DNA of 64,000 nucleotides from Astragalus membranaceus (taxonomy: Eukaryota; Streptophyta; Magnoliopsida; Fabales; Fabaceae), in the NCBI GenBank assembly GCA_039519185.1, contig CM076848.1:60042778-60106777 (forward strand), in the 5' to 3' direction. The number at the start of each line of letters is the position of its first letter. Position 1 is the first letter of the stretch. Of the stretch, positions 46,690 to 55,973 are shown piece after piece. The notes beneath the pieces are model-generated. The model saw only the letters and a program-made list of their open reading frames with translations, did not search any database and was not told the origin of the DNA. The position numbers and the translations under genes are program-made.

Positions 46690-47450
46690 TTGGATGGCTT
46701 CTTTGAACGCCACTTTGAAGAAGAGAAAGCCAGAGACGAGCTTGGTCGAGAGGAACCCTCAAGACAGTAAGAGGATCCGACCTTGGATGGAATCCGATCT
46801 TGGAGGGATTCCGATCTTGGATGGCTCCTTGAACGCCACTTTGAAGAAGAGGAAGCCAGAGACGAGCTTGGTCGAGGGGAACCCTCAAGACAGTAAGAGG
46901 ATCCGACCTTGGATGGAATCCGATCTTGGAGGGATTTCGATCTTGGATGGCTCCTTGAACGCCACTTTGAGGAAGAGGAAGCCAGAGACGAGCTTGGTCG
47001 AGGGGAACCCTCAAGACAGTAGGAATCATCAGGAAATCCGATCTTGGATGAAGATCCTGGATGGGAATTCCGATCTTGGATGAAGATCCGACCTTGGAGG
47101 GATTCCGATCTTGGATGGCTTCTTGAACGCCACTTTGAAGAAGAGGAAGCCAGAGACGAGCTTGGTCGAGAAGAACCCTCAAGACAGTAAGAGTCATCAG
47201 GAAATCCGATCTTGGATGAAGATCCTGGATGGGAATTCTGATCTTGGATGAAGATCCGATCTTGGAGGGATTCCGATCTTGGATGGCTCCTTGAACGCCA
47301 CTTTGAGGAAGAGGAAGCCAGAGACGAGCTTGGTCGAGGGGAACCCTCAAGACAGTAAGAATCATCAGGAAATCTGATCTTGGATGAAGATCCTGGATGG
47401 GAATTCCGATCTTGGATGAAGATCCGATCTTGGAGGGATTCCGATCTTAC
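46690..47450. repeat. Tandem repeat block with 126- and 168-bp periods
   Basis: Five units anchored by AACGCCACTTTGA start at about 46706, 46832, 46958, 47126 and 47294: spacings of 126, 126, 168 and 168 bp, all multiples of 42 and of 3. Both strands stay open across it (231 codons on minus, 129 on plus). I regard the frames as by-products of the repeat, although a repeat protein cannot be excluded. Confidence 0.9.
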
Positions 47451-47553
47451 AATTGCACTGGAGATGTTCCTTTAACGTGACACAGGAGCCATCAATTGAC
47501 CAAGGAGATGGGAGAGGAACTAGAGCATAAGATCCTCCCACTGTGGTCGCCAA

Positions 47554-47893
47554 TGTTCTGTATCGTACTTTTGAAGTAGTTGGTAGATGTCGACCTTGAT
47601 CAGTGATGTTCGATCTTGAGATGACGACGTTGTACCTACAAAGATACTCCGACGATCAAGTCAGGTAGGTAGTGAGTTGTAGATGATATATTGGGTTAGA
47701 TTCCCTACCTTAAATGAAGCATTGAATGCTCTATTTATAGAGATTGGTGGTGTTTGCTGTGGTCGATTTGGGCCGTCCGATCTTGCAGAGTGATCTTGGC
47801 CATTGAAGAATGGACTCTAATGATTTTAATGGGCCTCCCAGCAATTGGGCCTTGGAGGAGGTGTAAAAAGTAAAAATTTTAATTACCATAACA
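47554..47893 (-). repeat. LTR (5' LTR in element orientation)
   Basis: Partner of 45632-45971. On the minus strand the primer-binding region starts directly after it at 47553. Confidence 0.92.
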
Positions 47894-48561
47894 AGTGTGA
47901 AATTACAAAAATAGATCTCAAGTAAAAACTATGTTAGAAACTTAATAAATGATAAAATAGACAATAAAATACCGAATTAGCATATAAAATATTTAATTTA
48001 TAATTTAAAACGGTTTATTAATATTATTATTACTATAGAATTTTTTTTTGACAAATAGTATTGAAAACTTATTATAATAATTATAATTGTTATATTCATT
48101 ATCATTAGCGAAAGCAACGAGCTGAAGGGACTGGAGGTGAGTTTTAAGTATTATGATGTTAATATTAATGTTATTTGTTTTAAAACATTAGACCCAACCT
48201 ACAGAGAGAACAAAAAAACATTAGGCCCAACAAATAAGCTCCACTAAGCCCAATTCCAGCTTTCATCTTCCCTAACCTAGCCACACGGAAAACAGAGCCG
48301 GTGAAATAGCACAAGGGTGGAAGCCATGGGTAAAATGCAGGAAAGCCATGGGTAATAATGGAAAAGATAGAAAGTGGAAGGGTGGAATCGATTATACTCA
48401 CCGTAAAAGCTACAAATAGCTGCTTCTCTCAAAATCGATTTTGGGAGGGTGGAATCGATTCCATTGAAGAAACCCAAACATGAATCTACGCTTTTGAAAT
48501 CACGAAAGTGGAAGCAAAAGCGATTTTCTTCCTCTCCACCGCCAAACCAAACGTACGCTTA

Positions 48562-48659
48562 ATCTAATTTGATCTAATAGTTGATACCGAACAAGGTGTT
48601 GTTGTCATTTTAAAAATAAGGGTGTTGTATTTTTTTTAAAAAAATAAGGGTGTAGTTGG

Positions 48660-48713
<54 letters not shown>

Positions 48714-48915
48714 TAAATAGCACCACCACCATCATCGGCTGGTCACCGGAGAGCCACCGTGACTGTCGCCACCGAGCCATCGTGACTGTCGCCACCGAAC
48801 GCCGCCGGCCGCCAGAGCACCGCCGCGGGAACCACCGCCGTAGGCCGCCGCTTCGGTTGCCGGAGCTCCGCCAGTGACCACCGCCTACAACCACCACATA
48901 TATATATATATATAT
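48562..48915. other. Host DNA at the pararetrovirus border: (AT)n tracts around a GC-rich block
   Basis: (AT)n runs lie at about 48662-48710 and 48898-48918 and enclose a 180-bp GC-rich block (48720-48895) of CGCCACCG-type words, perhaps an old exon or a GC-rich repeat. The second (AT)n run is the integration border of the viral copy. Confidence 0.65.
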
Positions 48916-49171
48916 ATACCATTCACCTCGTTACACCACAACAATAATCTAGCTACTCATTTGAGTAGTAGAACCAAAACTAAATAATAGAAAAGTACCT
49001 TATTTGATACCAGAGTATTGCACGGAAGACTTCAAATGCAAAGGAATTATAAACTATTGAAAGGAGGAATTATAGTGAGGAGCGTGGAAGAGAGAGAGAG
49101 AGTATAAGGAAGGAAAATTTATTATATGTCGTAGTTGTGTTCGGTGGTATATTACAACTAAGGCATGGTTG

Positions 49172-49180
49172 CCTTATATA
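49172..49180 (-). promoter_or_regulatory. Viral TATA box, minus copy
   Basis: TATATAAGG on the minus strand, in the non-coding region after ORF C and about 250 bp before the primer-binding site. The position fits the promoter of a greater-than-genome-length transcript. Confidence 0.7.
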
Positions 49181-49640
49181 GAAGGCTAAGGCTTACTATT
49201 TAAGCCAGTAAATACTAACTATTACAACCGGTAACCGGTAAAAGAAAAAGAAAACAGTAAAAGTAGAAAATTACAAAACATCATAATTAATGCCGGGTAC
49301 ACTTGGGGTCCCATCGACGCATTAAAAATGACAGCATAGCTAAAAACAAAAATACATAGTAGAAGCACTATTGCTTAGTGGAATTTTTCTCCACCTTTTC
49401 CACCTTTTTCATTAGTGGCCGACACTGGAAGGGTATTATCTCCACCTTTTCCAATTGTGGAAAATCACTATGCAAGGATAGGATGATTGCCGAGACCATT
49501 CTTGCCGACACCAATTAATTAATTAATTAATTAATTAATTTTTGTCTTTTCCCTTATTCTTTTGTTGAATCATTGCTTCAATTAGGGAGTCCCAATAGTC
49601 TTCTGGGGAAGGCTCTGGCTGAGATTCTCCAGCTAAAGAT

Positions 49641-50903
49641 TCAAAAATATTTGAATCCATGGATCCATGTGATGAACTTGTCTTTTGTCTTCATAGAAGA
49701 ACTGGTTTTCATAGAAGCAATTTCTTCATTGACTTCAAAAGTTTTGAAGAATTGACTTTTTATATGGTCTAGAGTTCTAGCCATAATTTTCTCCTCAGAT
49801 TCATTAGGATGAATCTTTTGATAATAATTTTTTAAATGGGACATATCAAGTCCTTGGCCAAATTGCCCTTTTGGAACCTTCTGGTCTTCGGCAATAGCTT
49901 CTTTGATTTTTACTTCCATTTTATGGAGGTCTTCGTTGTCAATTTTATTCCACCATTTTGAGAAGAAATGTCTTCTAAGGATTGGATCATTGTAATTGTT
50001 CCTTGTAACGGTAATTGCCCATCTCCAAATCCAAGGAATTTGAAATTTGATAAAAAAGAAACAAGGACCTTGTCCTGTGATCATTTTTGAGGCATTTTTC
50101 AAAAATAAAGGATTATGATCAGACCAAGAATTATATAAATTCAATAAGTTTTCTGGCAGAATTTCTACCGAAGAACCAATTTTTCTCCACCAATTGTAAA
50201 ACCATTGTGGTATTGGTTTAGCCAGAATTTCTGGATTAGCACTGAAAAACCAAGAGTGTTTATTCTTTGGATTTTGATAATAAAAAGCCAAAGTAAATGC
50301 TTGGATATAATCCCAATAATTGAAGTAAACATATTTATCTTCAGCAATTTTAATTGCTTTATCTCCATTTGGATTTAATCCCCATTCTCTGGGTGTCAAT
50401 ATCTTATTGATATGACATTTACTGTAATTAATAAAATTATCAGGATTATTATTCTGATGATAATGAGTTATAGTTACTGATTCAGTAACTCGAAGTAAAA
50501 CTTCTAAATGTGGTCTAGACTTACCATTAAGTCCAGGATATCCTCTAGATTCGAGGTATCTTGTTTTAATTGACCATCCATCATTAGGAGTCAATTCCAT
50601 ATCATCTTCTTCGACATACATTATGTCTTCAGTGATTGGATTTTCACAATATTCTGTGACTTCATTAACAGGATTATCATTAATCACTGTATCTTTGTAA
50701 GAATTTGTCTTACTTGAAGAAGGTATATCTTCTTTCTTTTGTGACCCTGTTAATTGTAACAGGTTTCTGTTTTTATGAACAGTAGTCCAATCCCCTATTA
50801 GAGGAATGTTTGATTCTTGATAGGGCAGCATATTGTTGCTCCTATTTCTTCCACCACCACGGCCACCACGGCCACGGCCTCTACCCCTATTGGGGGATGT
50901 CAT
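49641..50903 (-). CDS. Viral ORF C, C-terminus frameshifted
   Basis: The start chosen is the ATG at 50903 (MTSPNRGRG), which overlaps the end of ORF B by 17 nt; an upstream in-frame GTG is ignored. Residues 2-20 are arginine/glycine-rich (RGG-type, likely nucleic-acid binding). The middle is tryptophan/tyrosine-rich (YFNYWDYIQAFTLAFYY, HSWFF, WFYNWWRKIG, IPWIWRW) and I do not recognise the family. A 7-nt tandem duplication near 49681-49690 shifts the frame, so the acidic C-terminus seen in the plus copies is replaced by a short chance tail: 420 residues instead of about 453. By position it follows the polymerase ORF, where caulimoviruses carry a translation transactivator, but no shared motif supports that. 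Confidence 0.7.
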   Translation of the reverse strand: MTSPNRGRGRGRGGRGGGRNRSNNMLPYQESNIPLIGDWTTVHKNRNLLQLTGSQKKEDIPSSSKTNSYKDTVINDNPVNEVTEYCENPITEDIMYVEEDDMELTPNDGWSIKTRYLESRGYPGLNGKSRPHLEVLLRVTESVTITHYHQNNNPDNFINYSKCHINKILTPREWGLNPNGDKAIKIAEDKYVYFNYWDYIQAFTLAFYYQNPKNKHSWFFSANPEILAKPIPQWFYNWWRKIGSSVEILPENLLNLYNSWSDHNPLFLKNASKMITGQGPCFFFIKFQIPWIWRWAITVTRNNYNDPILRRHFFSKWWNKIDNEDLHKMEVKIKEAIAEDQKVPKGQFGQGLDMSHLKNYYQKIHPNESEEKIMARTLDHIKSQFFKTFEVNEEIASMKTSSSMKTKDKFITWIHGFKYF

Positions 50904-53900
50904 TTCCCTGCAAAAATTCACGAGTTAAATAATCAGCAAGAGAATTATTTTCTCCTTTAATATATTGGATATCAAATTCAAAAACTGATAACTGAGCTTG
51001 CCAATTAGCAAAGATTTGTTTTGCAACAAGGTTTTTGACATCTTTTTCAATGATTGATTTAGCAGAGCTACAATCAATCCTTAACAAAAATTTTTGGTTT
51101 AATAAATCATCTTGAAATTTTGAAATACATTTAATAATAGAAAGCATTTCTTTCTTAACAGTTGAGTAATTAGACTGAGTTGGATTCCACTTTCCAGAAG
51201 TGAATCTGACTAATACTTCTTTATTTGTATCTGGAACAACCTGCTTTAGGATACCTCCATATCCTAAATTAGAAGCATCTGTTTCTACTATCTTAAAGTA
51301 TTTAGGATTGGCTAAAGATAAGCAAGGCAAACATTTTACTTTGTTCTTAATCCTTTGAACAGCCTGAGAATGTTTCTCAGTCCAAGGACCTGGGTTTTTT
51401 CTTAATCTATTATATAATATAGATGTATCCTGAGCTAAATTCTCATAATAGTCTGAAATATAATTCAAACTTCCTAGAAACCTTTGTAATTGTTTTTTCT
51501 CTGAAATGATATCAGGAAATTTTGAAGCAAATTCAATGCTTCTGCTGATAGGGATAATTGTCCCCTGGTCAATTTCATGTCCTAAAAATCTAACTTTTGT
51601 TTGAAAAAGTTTCATTTTTGGAGCTGAAATAACTAAACCATTATGTCTAACCAAATTTTTAAACGTTTTTAAATGTTTGATATGTTGATCAAAAGTTTTA
51701 GAAAATACTAAAACATCATCAATATAAACAATCATAAAATCCGAATAAGGATTAAAAATATCATTCATAATATTTTGAAATTCTGATGGAGCATTTTTCA
51801 AACCAAAGGGAAGAACATTCCATTCATAATGTCCAAACGGGATAGTAAAAGCCGTTTTATATTTATCAGATTCATCAATTTGAATTTGCCAATAGCCTGA
51901 TTTCATATCTAATTTTGAAAAAATCAAGGCATTATTAAGCCTATCCAATAAATCTTTTTTATTGGGAATTGGATATCTAATCCATTTCAAAACCTTATTG
52001 AGAGGTTTATAATTAATAACTAATCTTGGGACACCTCGTTCCCTCTCAGCATTTTTATTTACATAAAATGCTGTGCAACTCCAAGAAGACTTGGATTTTC
52101 TAATTAACCTTTTTTCCAAAAGAGAATTAATTTCTTTTTTACAAAGATCAAGATATTCTTGATTCATTTGGGCTGGTCTAGCCTTTGTAGGAATTTGATT
52201 TTCGTTAAAATCATCAATATAGGGTAGAGAAACAATATGTTGTTTTCTACTCCAAAAAGCATTTGGTAAATCATTACATACCTCAGAAACAAATTGTTGT
52301 TCAATCAACTTAATTTGTTTCTTAGTTTCATCTTTTTTAAGATGATCCTTGATATTGAAAATATTTATTTCTTCTTTAAGAAAACATATCTGTCTTTCTT
52401 TAATAGAAAGAATATTTTTAATCTCATTAAGAACCCTAGTATAAGGATCAGTAATAAAATTAAAAATAATTTCTTTATTGTCAATAACGGTAGTGATACC
52501 CTCTTGATCAATACTTTTAATAGGCATAATATTATGCAAGAAAGGAGTACCCAAAATAATTCTACTAGTTAAATTTTTAACTAATATAAAATGAGTTGGT
52601 AAACAAATATTTTGATTACAAACATAAGTATTAGAAAGTTTATAATTGACTTCCAAACGACTTCCACCAGCTTGCGTAAGAGCTTGGGTGGTTTTCTCAA
52701 AATATTTTGTAGGAATAATACCTTCCTGAATGCAATTGAGATCAGCACCACTGTCTACAAGTGCTGCTTCATTTTTTAAAATAAAATTCTTATTAATTAC
52801 CAAAATTACTTTCACAAACCATTTTTGTGAAGTTACCCTGTGTAATAAATATTTTTCACTAGCAATATTACTGCCAGAAGGAATAGAAAAAGGGGTTTTT
52901 CCTAAGTTGCCAGGAATCTTTAAGGAAGATATGCTGATATTATCTTTCTTGATCTGAACCATATCAGATTTTAAGAGATTTATTTCTCTTTTCAAATCAT
53001 TAATAGAAACAGGAGTTTCTTTAATGTTTGATTTTCTATATTTAGAAAAAATCTCACTTACCTGATAAGGTGCATCTATGGTTAGAGGCGTTTCTTTTCT
53101 GGAGCTTTCCTTGATTAGGAATTCCATCATCTTTTTCCTCAGACTATTGTCTGTGATAAACTCCAAAATTTTTTGAGCTTCTTCATGTTCTTTATTAAGA
53201 ACATTTAATCCATTTATTTCAACAATGGATTTCCAATAATTCAAATTATTGTATTGACAGCTATTGTTGTCAATATTCGAACCTGGAGAAGTATCATTAT
53301 TGATACATTCTATGTTCTTTGAAGAGTCCTGTTCAGATTCAGAATCAATTGATAGAACCTTTTTTAATTGAGTCCTTGATTGACCATCCTCCAAGGCGTT
53401 CAGGGCTTTTTTAGTCCAGTATTTGTTGTCATAATGTCTTGTCTTGTCATAATTGTGGCAAGTAATGTCCAGTTTATGGGCTTTCCTCTTTCCTTTATTC
53501 TGGAAAGTGTCTTGCTTGGGCTTATTTTTATAAAAATTTGTTTTGAATTTTTTCTTATTAGGAGATTTATAAATATCCTTGTTTCTATTAAACTTTTTAT
53601 AAGTTCTGTTATTAAAGCTTTTTTGCTTTTTATTTTTTAGGCCAGGTGGTCTATCCATATCAAAAACAAATTGATTATAATAACTATTTGTATCCTCCTT
53701 TAACTTAGAATCCTCTATAGGTAAGGAAGGTTGAATTTCAGCAACCATTGGTGCCTTAGACTTGTTCATATTATCCAGAATTAATTTCTGTTGAAAAATT
53801 TGTTTTTCAAACATTTCTTTTAAAGATAATAAATCTTTTTTAAGAGAGATTATTTGCTCTTCTAAATTATCCAAAAACACCTTGGTGTAATTCTGGGTTT

Positions 53901-54261
53901 TAATTAAAGAACTTAATTCTTTAATAGTAACATGTTTACTTTCTATCCCTTTGAGAAAAATAAAAGATCTGGCTTCTATATTCTCTTGTTCTAGGGTAGT
54001 TTCCCAACTATTTGGCTGGAGGATTAAAACTTCATTTTTAACTTTATTAACAAAATAATTTGCAAACCATTTAACAAAAGGAATATAATCCTGAGTTATG
54101 GTCAACTCTTCATAATAATCATCTTTGAACTTATTTAGTTCATAAGATGAGAATTTCTTAAAATACCATTGCCTAAATTCGGCATATCTATCTAGTTGGA
54201 ATTCTCCACTAATGAGTTCTCTCATCTTGCTCCCAGGGGAGTAATCTATTTTAGAGTTCAT
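50887..54261 (-). CDS. Viral ORF B: capsid-region/protease/RT/RNase H polyprotein
   Basis: 1124 residues, fully open. Order: N-terminal region rich in aromatic and charged residues (1-110), coiled coil (about 130-170), basic lysine/asparagine-rich stretch (215-275), degenerate zinc knuckle CHNYDKTRHYDNKYW (the later Cys positions are Tyr/Trp), acidic patch, then aspartic protease with LVDSGADLNCIQ near 510 and ILGTPFL. The reverse transcriptase has RLVINYKPLN, SKLDMKSGYWQI, LPFGLKNAPSEFQ and the active site YIDDVLVFS. RNase H opens at VETDASNLGYGG. No integrase follows. It acts as the replicase of a reverse-transcribing virus. ORF A ends 13 nt upstream and ORF C starts inside its 3' end. Confidence 0.92.
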   Translation of the reverse strand: MNSKIDYSPGSKMRELISGEFQLDRYAEFRQWYFKKFSSYELNKFKDDYYEELTITQDYIPFVKWFANYFVNKVKNEVLILQPNSWETTLEQENIEARSFIFLKGIESKHVTIKELSSLIKTQNYTKVFLDNLEEQIISLKKDLLSLKEMFEKQIFQQKLILDNMNKSKAPMVAEIQPSLPIEDSKLKEDTNSYYNQFVFDMDRPPGLKNKKQKSFNNRTYKKFNRNKDIYKSPNKKKFKTNFYKNKPKQDTFQNKGKRKAHKLDITCHNYDKTRHYDNKYWTKKALNALEDGQSRTQLKKVLSIDSESEQDSSKNIECINNDTSPGSNIDNNSCQYNNLNYWKSIVEINGLNVLNKEHEEAQKILEFITDNSLRKKMMEFLIKESSRKETPLTIDAPYQVSEIFSKYRKSNIKETPVSINDLKREINLLKSDMVQIKKDNISISSLKIPGNLGKTPFSIPSGSNIASEKYLLHRVTSQKWFVKVILVINKNFILKNEAALVDSGADLNCIQEGIIPTKYFEKTTQALTQAGGSRLEVNYKLSNTYVCNQNICLPTHFILVKNLTSRIILGTPFLHNIMPIKSIDQEGITTVIDNKEIIFNFITDPYTRVLNEIKNILSIKERQICFLKEEINIFNIKDHLKKDETKKQIKLIEQQFVSEVCNDLPNAFWSRKQHIVSLPYIDDFNENQIPTKARPAQMNQEYLDLCKKEINSLLEKRLIRKSKSSWSCTAFYVNKNAERERGVPRLVINYKPLNKVLKWIRYPIPNKKDLLDRLNNALIFSKLDMKSGYWQIQIDESDKYKTAFTIPFGHYEWNVLPFGLKNAPSEFQNIMNDIFNPYSDFMIVYIDDVLVFSKTFDQHIKHLKTFKNLVRHNGLVISAPKMKLFQTKVRFLGHEIDQGTIIPISRSIEFASKFPDIISEKKQLQRFLGSLNYISDYYENLAQDTSILYNRLRKNPGPWTEKHSQAVQRIKNKVKCLPCLSLANPKYFKIVETDASNLGYGGILKQVVPDTNKEVLVRFTSGKWNPTQSNYSTVKKEMLSIIKCISKFQDDLLNQKFLLRIDCSSAKSIIEKDVKNLVAKQIFANWQAQLSVFEFDIQYIKGENNSLADYLTREFLQGNDIPQ

Positions 54262-54274
54262 CCTATATGGAAAC

Positions 54275-54733
54275 TCATTTCTGGTTATGTAGGTGATTCC
54301 CTACTTTAAGAATTCTTCTTCTGATAAAATTTGTTTTTTCAATAGCAACAATATTTTCTATGGCCTCTTGCTCATCTATTTGCTGGGATGTAGAGGCTTC
54401 ATGCAAATTACTAGGGGCTATATTAATATGGTTTTCTGATAAAAACAAACGAGTCTCGTTATTATTACGAAGCTCATTTAACTCACCCCTAATGGCTGAA
54501 TTAATAGGTTGGGAACAAATTCTAGTTCCTAGCATAGCAGAATATTTTGCTAAATCATTATAAACATCGTTATAGTAGTTATATCGTTCAGAATCACGAG
54601 GCCAATTGTCTCGCTTGGCTGCGAACTCAGAGAGACGCAATTCAATTTTAAATATTTCTTTGTTAAGCATTCGATGCCTAGCTTCTAACCATTCTTCCCT
54701 AGATACGGGATGATCATTATCATCAATATTCAT
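54275..54733 (-). CDS. Viral ORF A, 152 residues, unknown function
   Basis: First ORF after the leader. Charged, mostly helical protein (REEWLEARHRMLNKEIFKIE, then LRLSEFAAKRDNWPRDSERY). No movement-protein, protease or zinc motif is visible. Its identical copy occurs at 58847-59305, which argues for recent common origin. Small helical proteins upstream of the polyprotein occur in badna- and tungro-type viruses, but the resemblance is positional only. Confidence 0.7.
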   Translation of the reverse strand: MNIDDNDHPVSREEWLEARHRMLNKEIFKIELRLSEFAAKRDNWPRDSERYNYYNDVYNDLAKYSAMLGTRICSQPINSAIRGELNELRNNNETRLFLSENHINIAPSNLHEASTSQQIDEQEAIENIVAIEKTNFIRRRILKVGNHLHNQK

Positions 54734-55004
54734 GACGAGATAAAATTGTTGTGGATAAACGAGATACAGGACCAGACCCTTTCTGAGTGAAATAATTGAA
54801 CTTATGAAAATACTATACTCTAAATATCTTATTTGTCATCTTTGCAAACATTTCTGTTTAAATTTCAACCCGAAGGGAAATAAGGATTTCTCCTAAATCA
54901 AAGATGCCACAGAGGTTTTTAGCAAAAAAGTGTTCAACAGAAATCATCTTGTTCAAAACGCCTCTTCTGGGCAAAAAACGATGATTGTACGAACACACAC
55001 TAAA

Positions 55005-55060
55005 AACATTTTGTGTATCAATGTTTCATCAAAATGTTTTTGACAATAGGGGATTGGTTT
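55005..55060. other. Head-to-head junction of viral copies
   Basis: The minus copy's leader ends at about 55034 (CATCAAA). A short patch CAAAATGTTTTT matches the leader in plus orientation, and AATAGGGGATTGG (55045-55057) matches the start of a stretch in ORF C (62781). The plus-strand RT sequence starts with TTGGTTTGAAAAATGC at 55054. AAAAACATTTTG and CAAAATGTTTTT form a 12-bp inverted repeat across the junction. This is the look of repeated template switching or end joining with microhomology. Confidence 0.75.
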
Positions 55061-55973
55061 GAAAAATGCTCCATCAGAATTTCAAAATATTATGAATGAT
55101 ATTTTTAATCCTTATTTGGATTTTATGATTGTTTATATTGATGATGTTTTAGTATTTTCTAAAACTTTTGATCAACATATCAAACATTTAAAAACGTTTA
55201 AAAATTTGGTTAGACATAATGGTTTAGTTATTTCAGCTCCAAAAATGAAACTTTTTCAAACAAAAGTTAGATTTTTAGGACATGAAATTGACCAGGGGAC
55301 AATTATCCCTATCAGCAGAAGCATTGAATTTGCTTCAAAATTTCCTGATATCATTTCAGAGAAAAAACAATTACAAAGGTTTCTAGGAAGTTTGAATTAT
55401 ATTTCAGACTATTATGAGAATTTAGCTCAGGATACATCTATATTATATAATAGATTAAGAAAAAACCCAGGTCCTTGGACTGAGAAACATTCTCAGGCTG
55501 TTCAAAGGATTAAGAACAAAGTAAAATGTTTGCCTTGCTTATCTTTAGCCAATCCTAAATACTTTAAGATAGTAGAAACAGATGCTTCTAATTTAGGATA
55601 TGGAGGTATCCTAAAGCAGGTTGTTCCAGATACAAATAAAGAAGTATTAGTCAGATTCACTTCTGGAAAGTGGAATCCAACTCAGTCTAATTACTCAACT
55701 GTTAAGAAAGAAATGCTTTCTATTATTAAATGTATTTCAAAATTTCAAGATGATTTATTAAACCAAAAATTTTTGTTAAGGATTGATTGTAGCTCTGCTA
55801 AATCAATCATTGAAAAAGATGTCAAAAACCTTGTTGCAAAACAAATCTTTGCTAATTGGCAAGCTCAGTTATCAGTTTTTGAATTTGATATCCAATATAT
55901 TAAAGGAGAAAATAATTCTCTTGCTGATTATTTAACTCGTGAATTTTTGCAGGGAAATGACATCCCCCAATAG
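55059..55973 (+). pseudogene. Viral ORF B fragment (RT C-terminal part and RNase H)
   Basis: 304 residues from LKNAPSEFQ to the ORF B stop, keeping YIDDVLVFS and the RNase H VETDASNLGYGG. Everything upstream (capsid region, protease, RT fingers) is missing because the copy begins at the junction. It differs from the full copies by one visible residue, Leu instead of Ser before DFMIVYIDD. No own promoter is in place. Confidence 0.9.

Larger units (their letters stand above)
45632..47893 (-). mobile_element. Non-autonomous LTR retrotransposon with 340-bp LTRs
   Basis: Two 340-bp LTRs (45632-45971, 47554-47893) and a 5-bp TSD AGTGT (45627-45631, 47894-47898). Read on the minus strand the LTR starts TGTTATGG and ends AGAACA, followed by TTGGCGACCACAGTGGG, the usual region next to the 5' LTR of plant Ty3/gypsy elements. 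The polypurine-like CTTGGGGGGCCAC precedes the other LTR. The interior is 1.58 kb, has no protease, RT or integrase, and is mostly tandem repeats. A gag-like start (ATTVGGSYALVP) is visible on the minus strand near 47550. It would need an autonomous partner. Confidence 0.88.
45453..48558. mobile_element. PIF/Harbinger-type MITE containing an LTR element
   Basis: Termini GTGTGTGTTTGGTTTGGCGG and, from the right, GCGTACGTTTGGTTTGGCGG are inverted and flanked by the 3-bp TSD TTA (45450-45452, 48559-48561). Without the nested LTR retrotransposon the element is about 0.84 kb and non-coding. The terminal motif and TTA target point to the PIF/Harbinger class. Confidence 0.8.
48916..55034 (-). mobile_element. 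Endogenous pararetrovirus, near-full-length minus-strand copy
   Basis: Read on the minus strand: leader (from 55034), ORF A, ORF B, ORF C, promoter and TATA box, ending within the primer-binding site at 48916, where GAATGGTAT runs straight into (AT)n. It spans about 6.12 kb of a unit I estimate at 6.2 kb; about 86 bases between the primer-binding site and the leader start are missing. The RT/RNase H type, tRNA-Met priming site, absence of LTRs and absence of integrase place it with Caulimoviridae-like endogenous viruses rather than with retrotransposons. Confidence 0.88.

Noticed and set aside
46670..47365. 231-codon minus-strand frame as a repeat protein gene
   Set aside because: Openness follows from repeat periods divisible by three, and the plus strand is equally open; not called as a CDS.
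48610..48897. Arginine/glycine-rich open frame near the viral border
   Set aside because: It crosses an (AT)n tract and a GC-rich repeat; no homology, likely chance.
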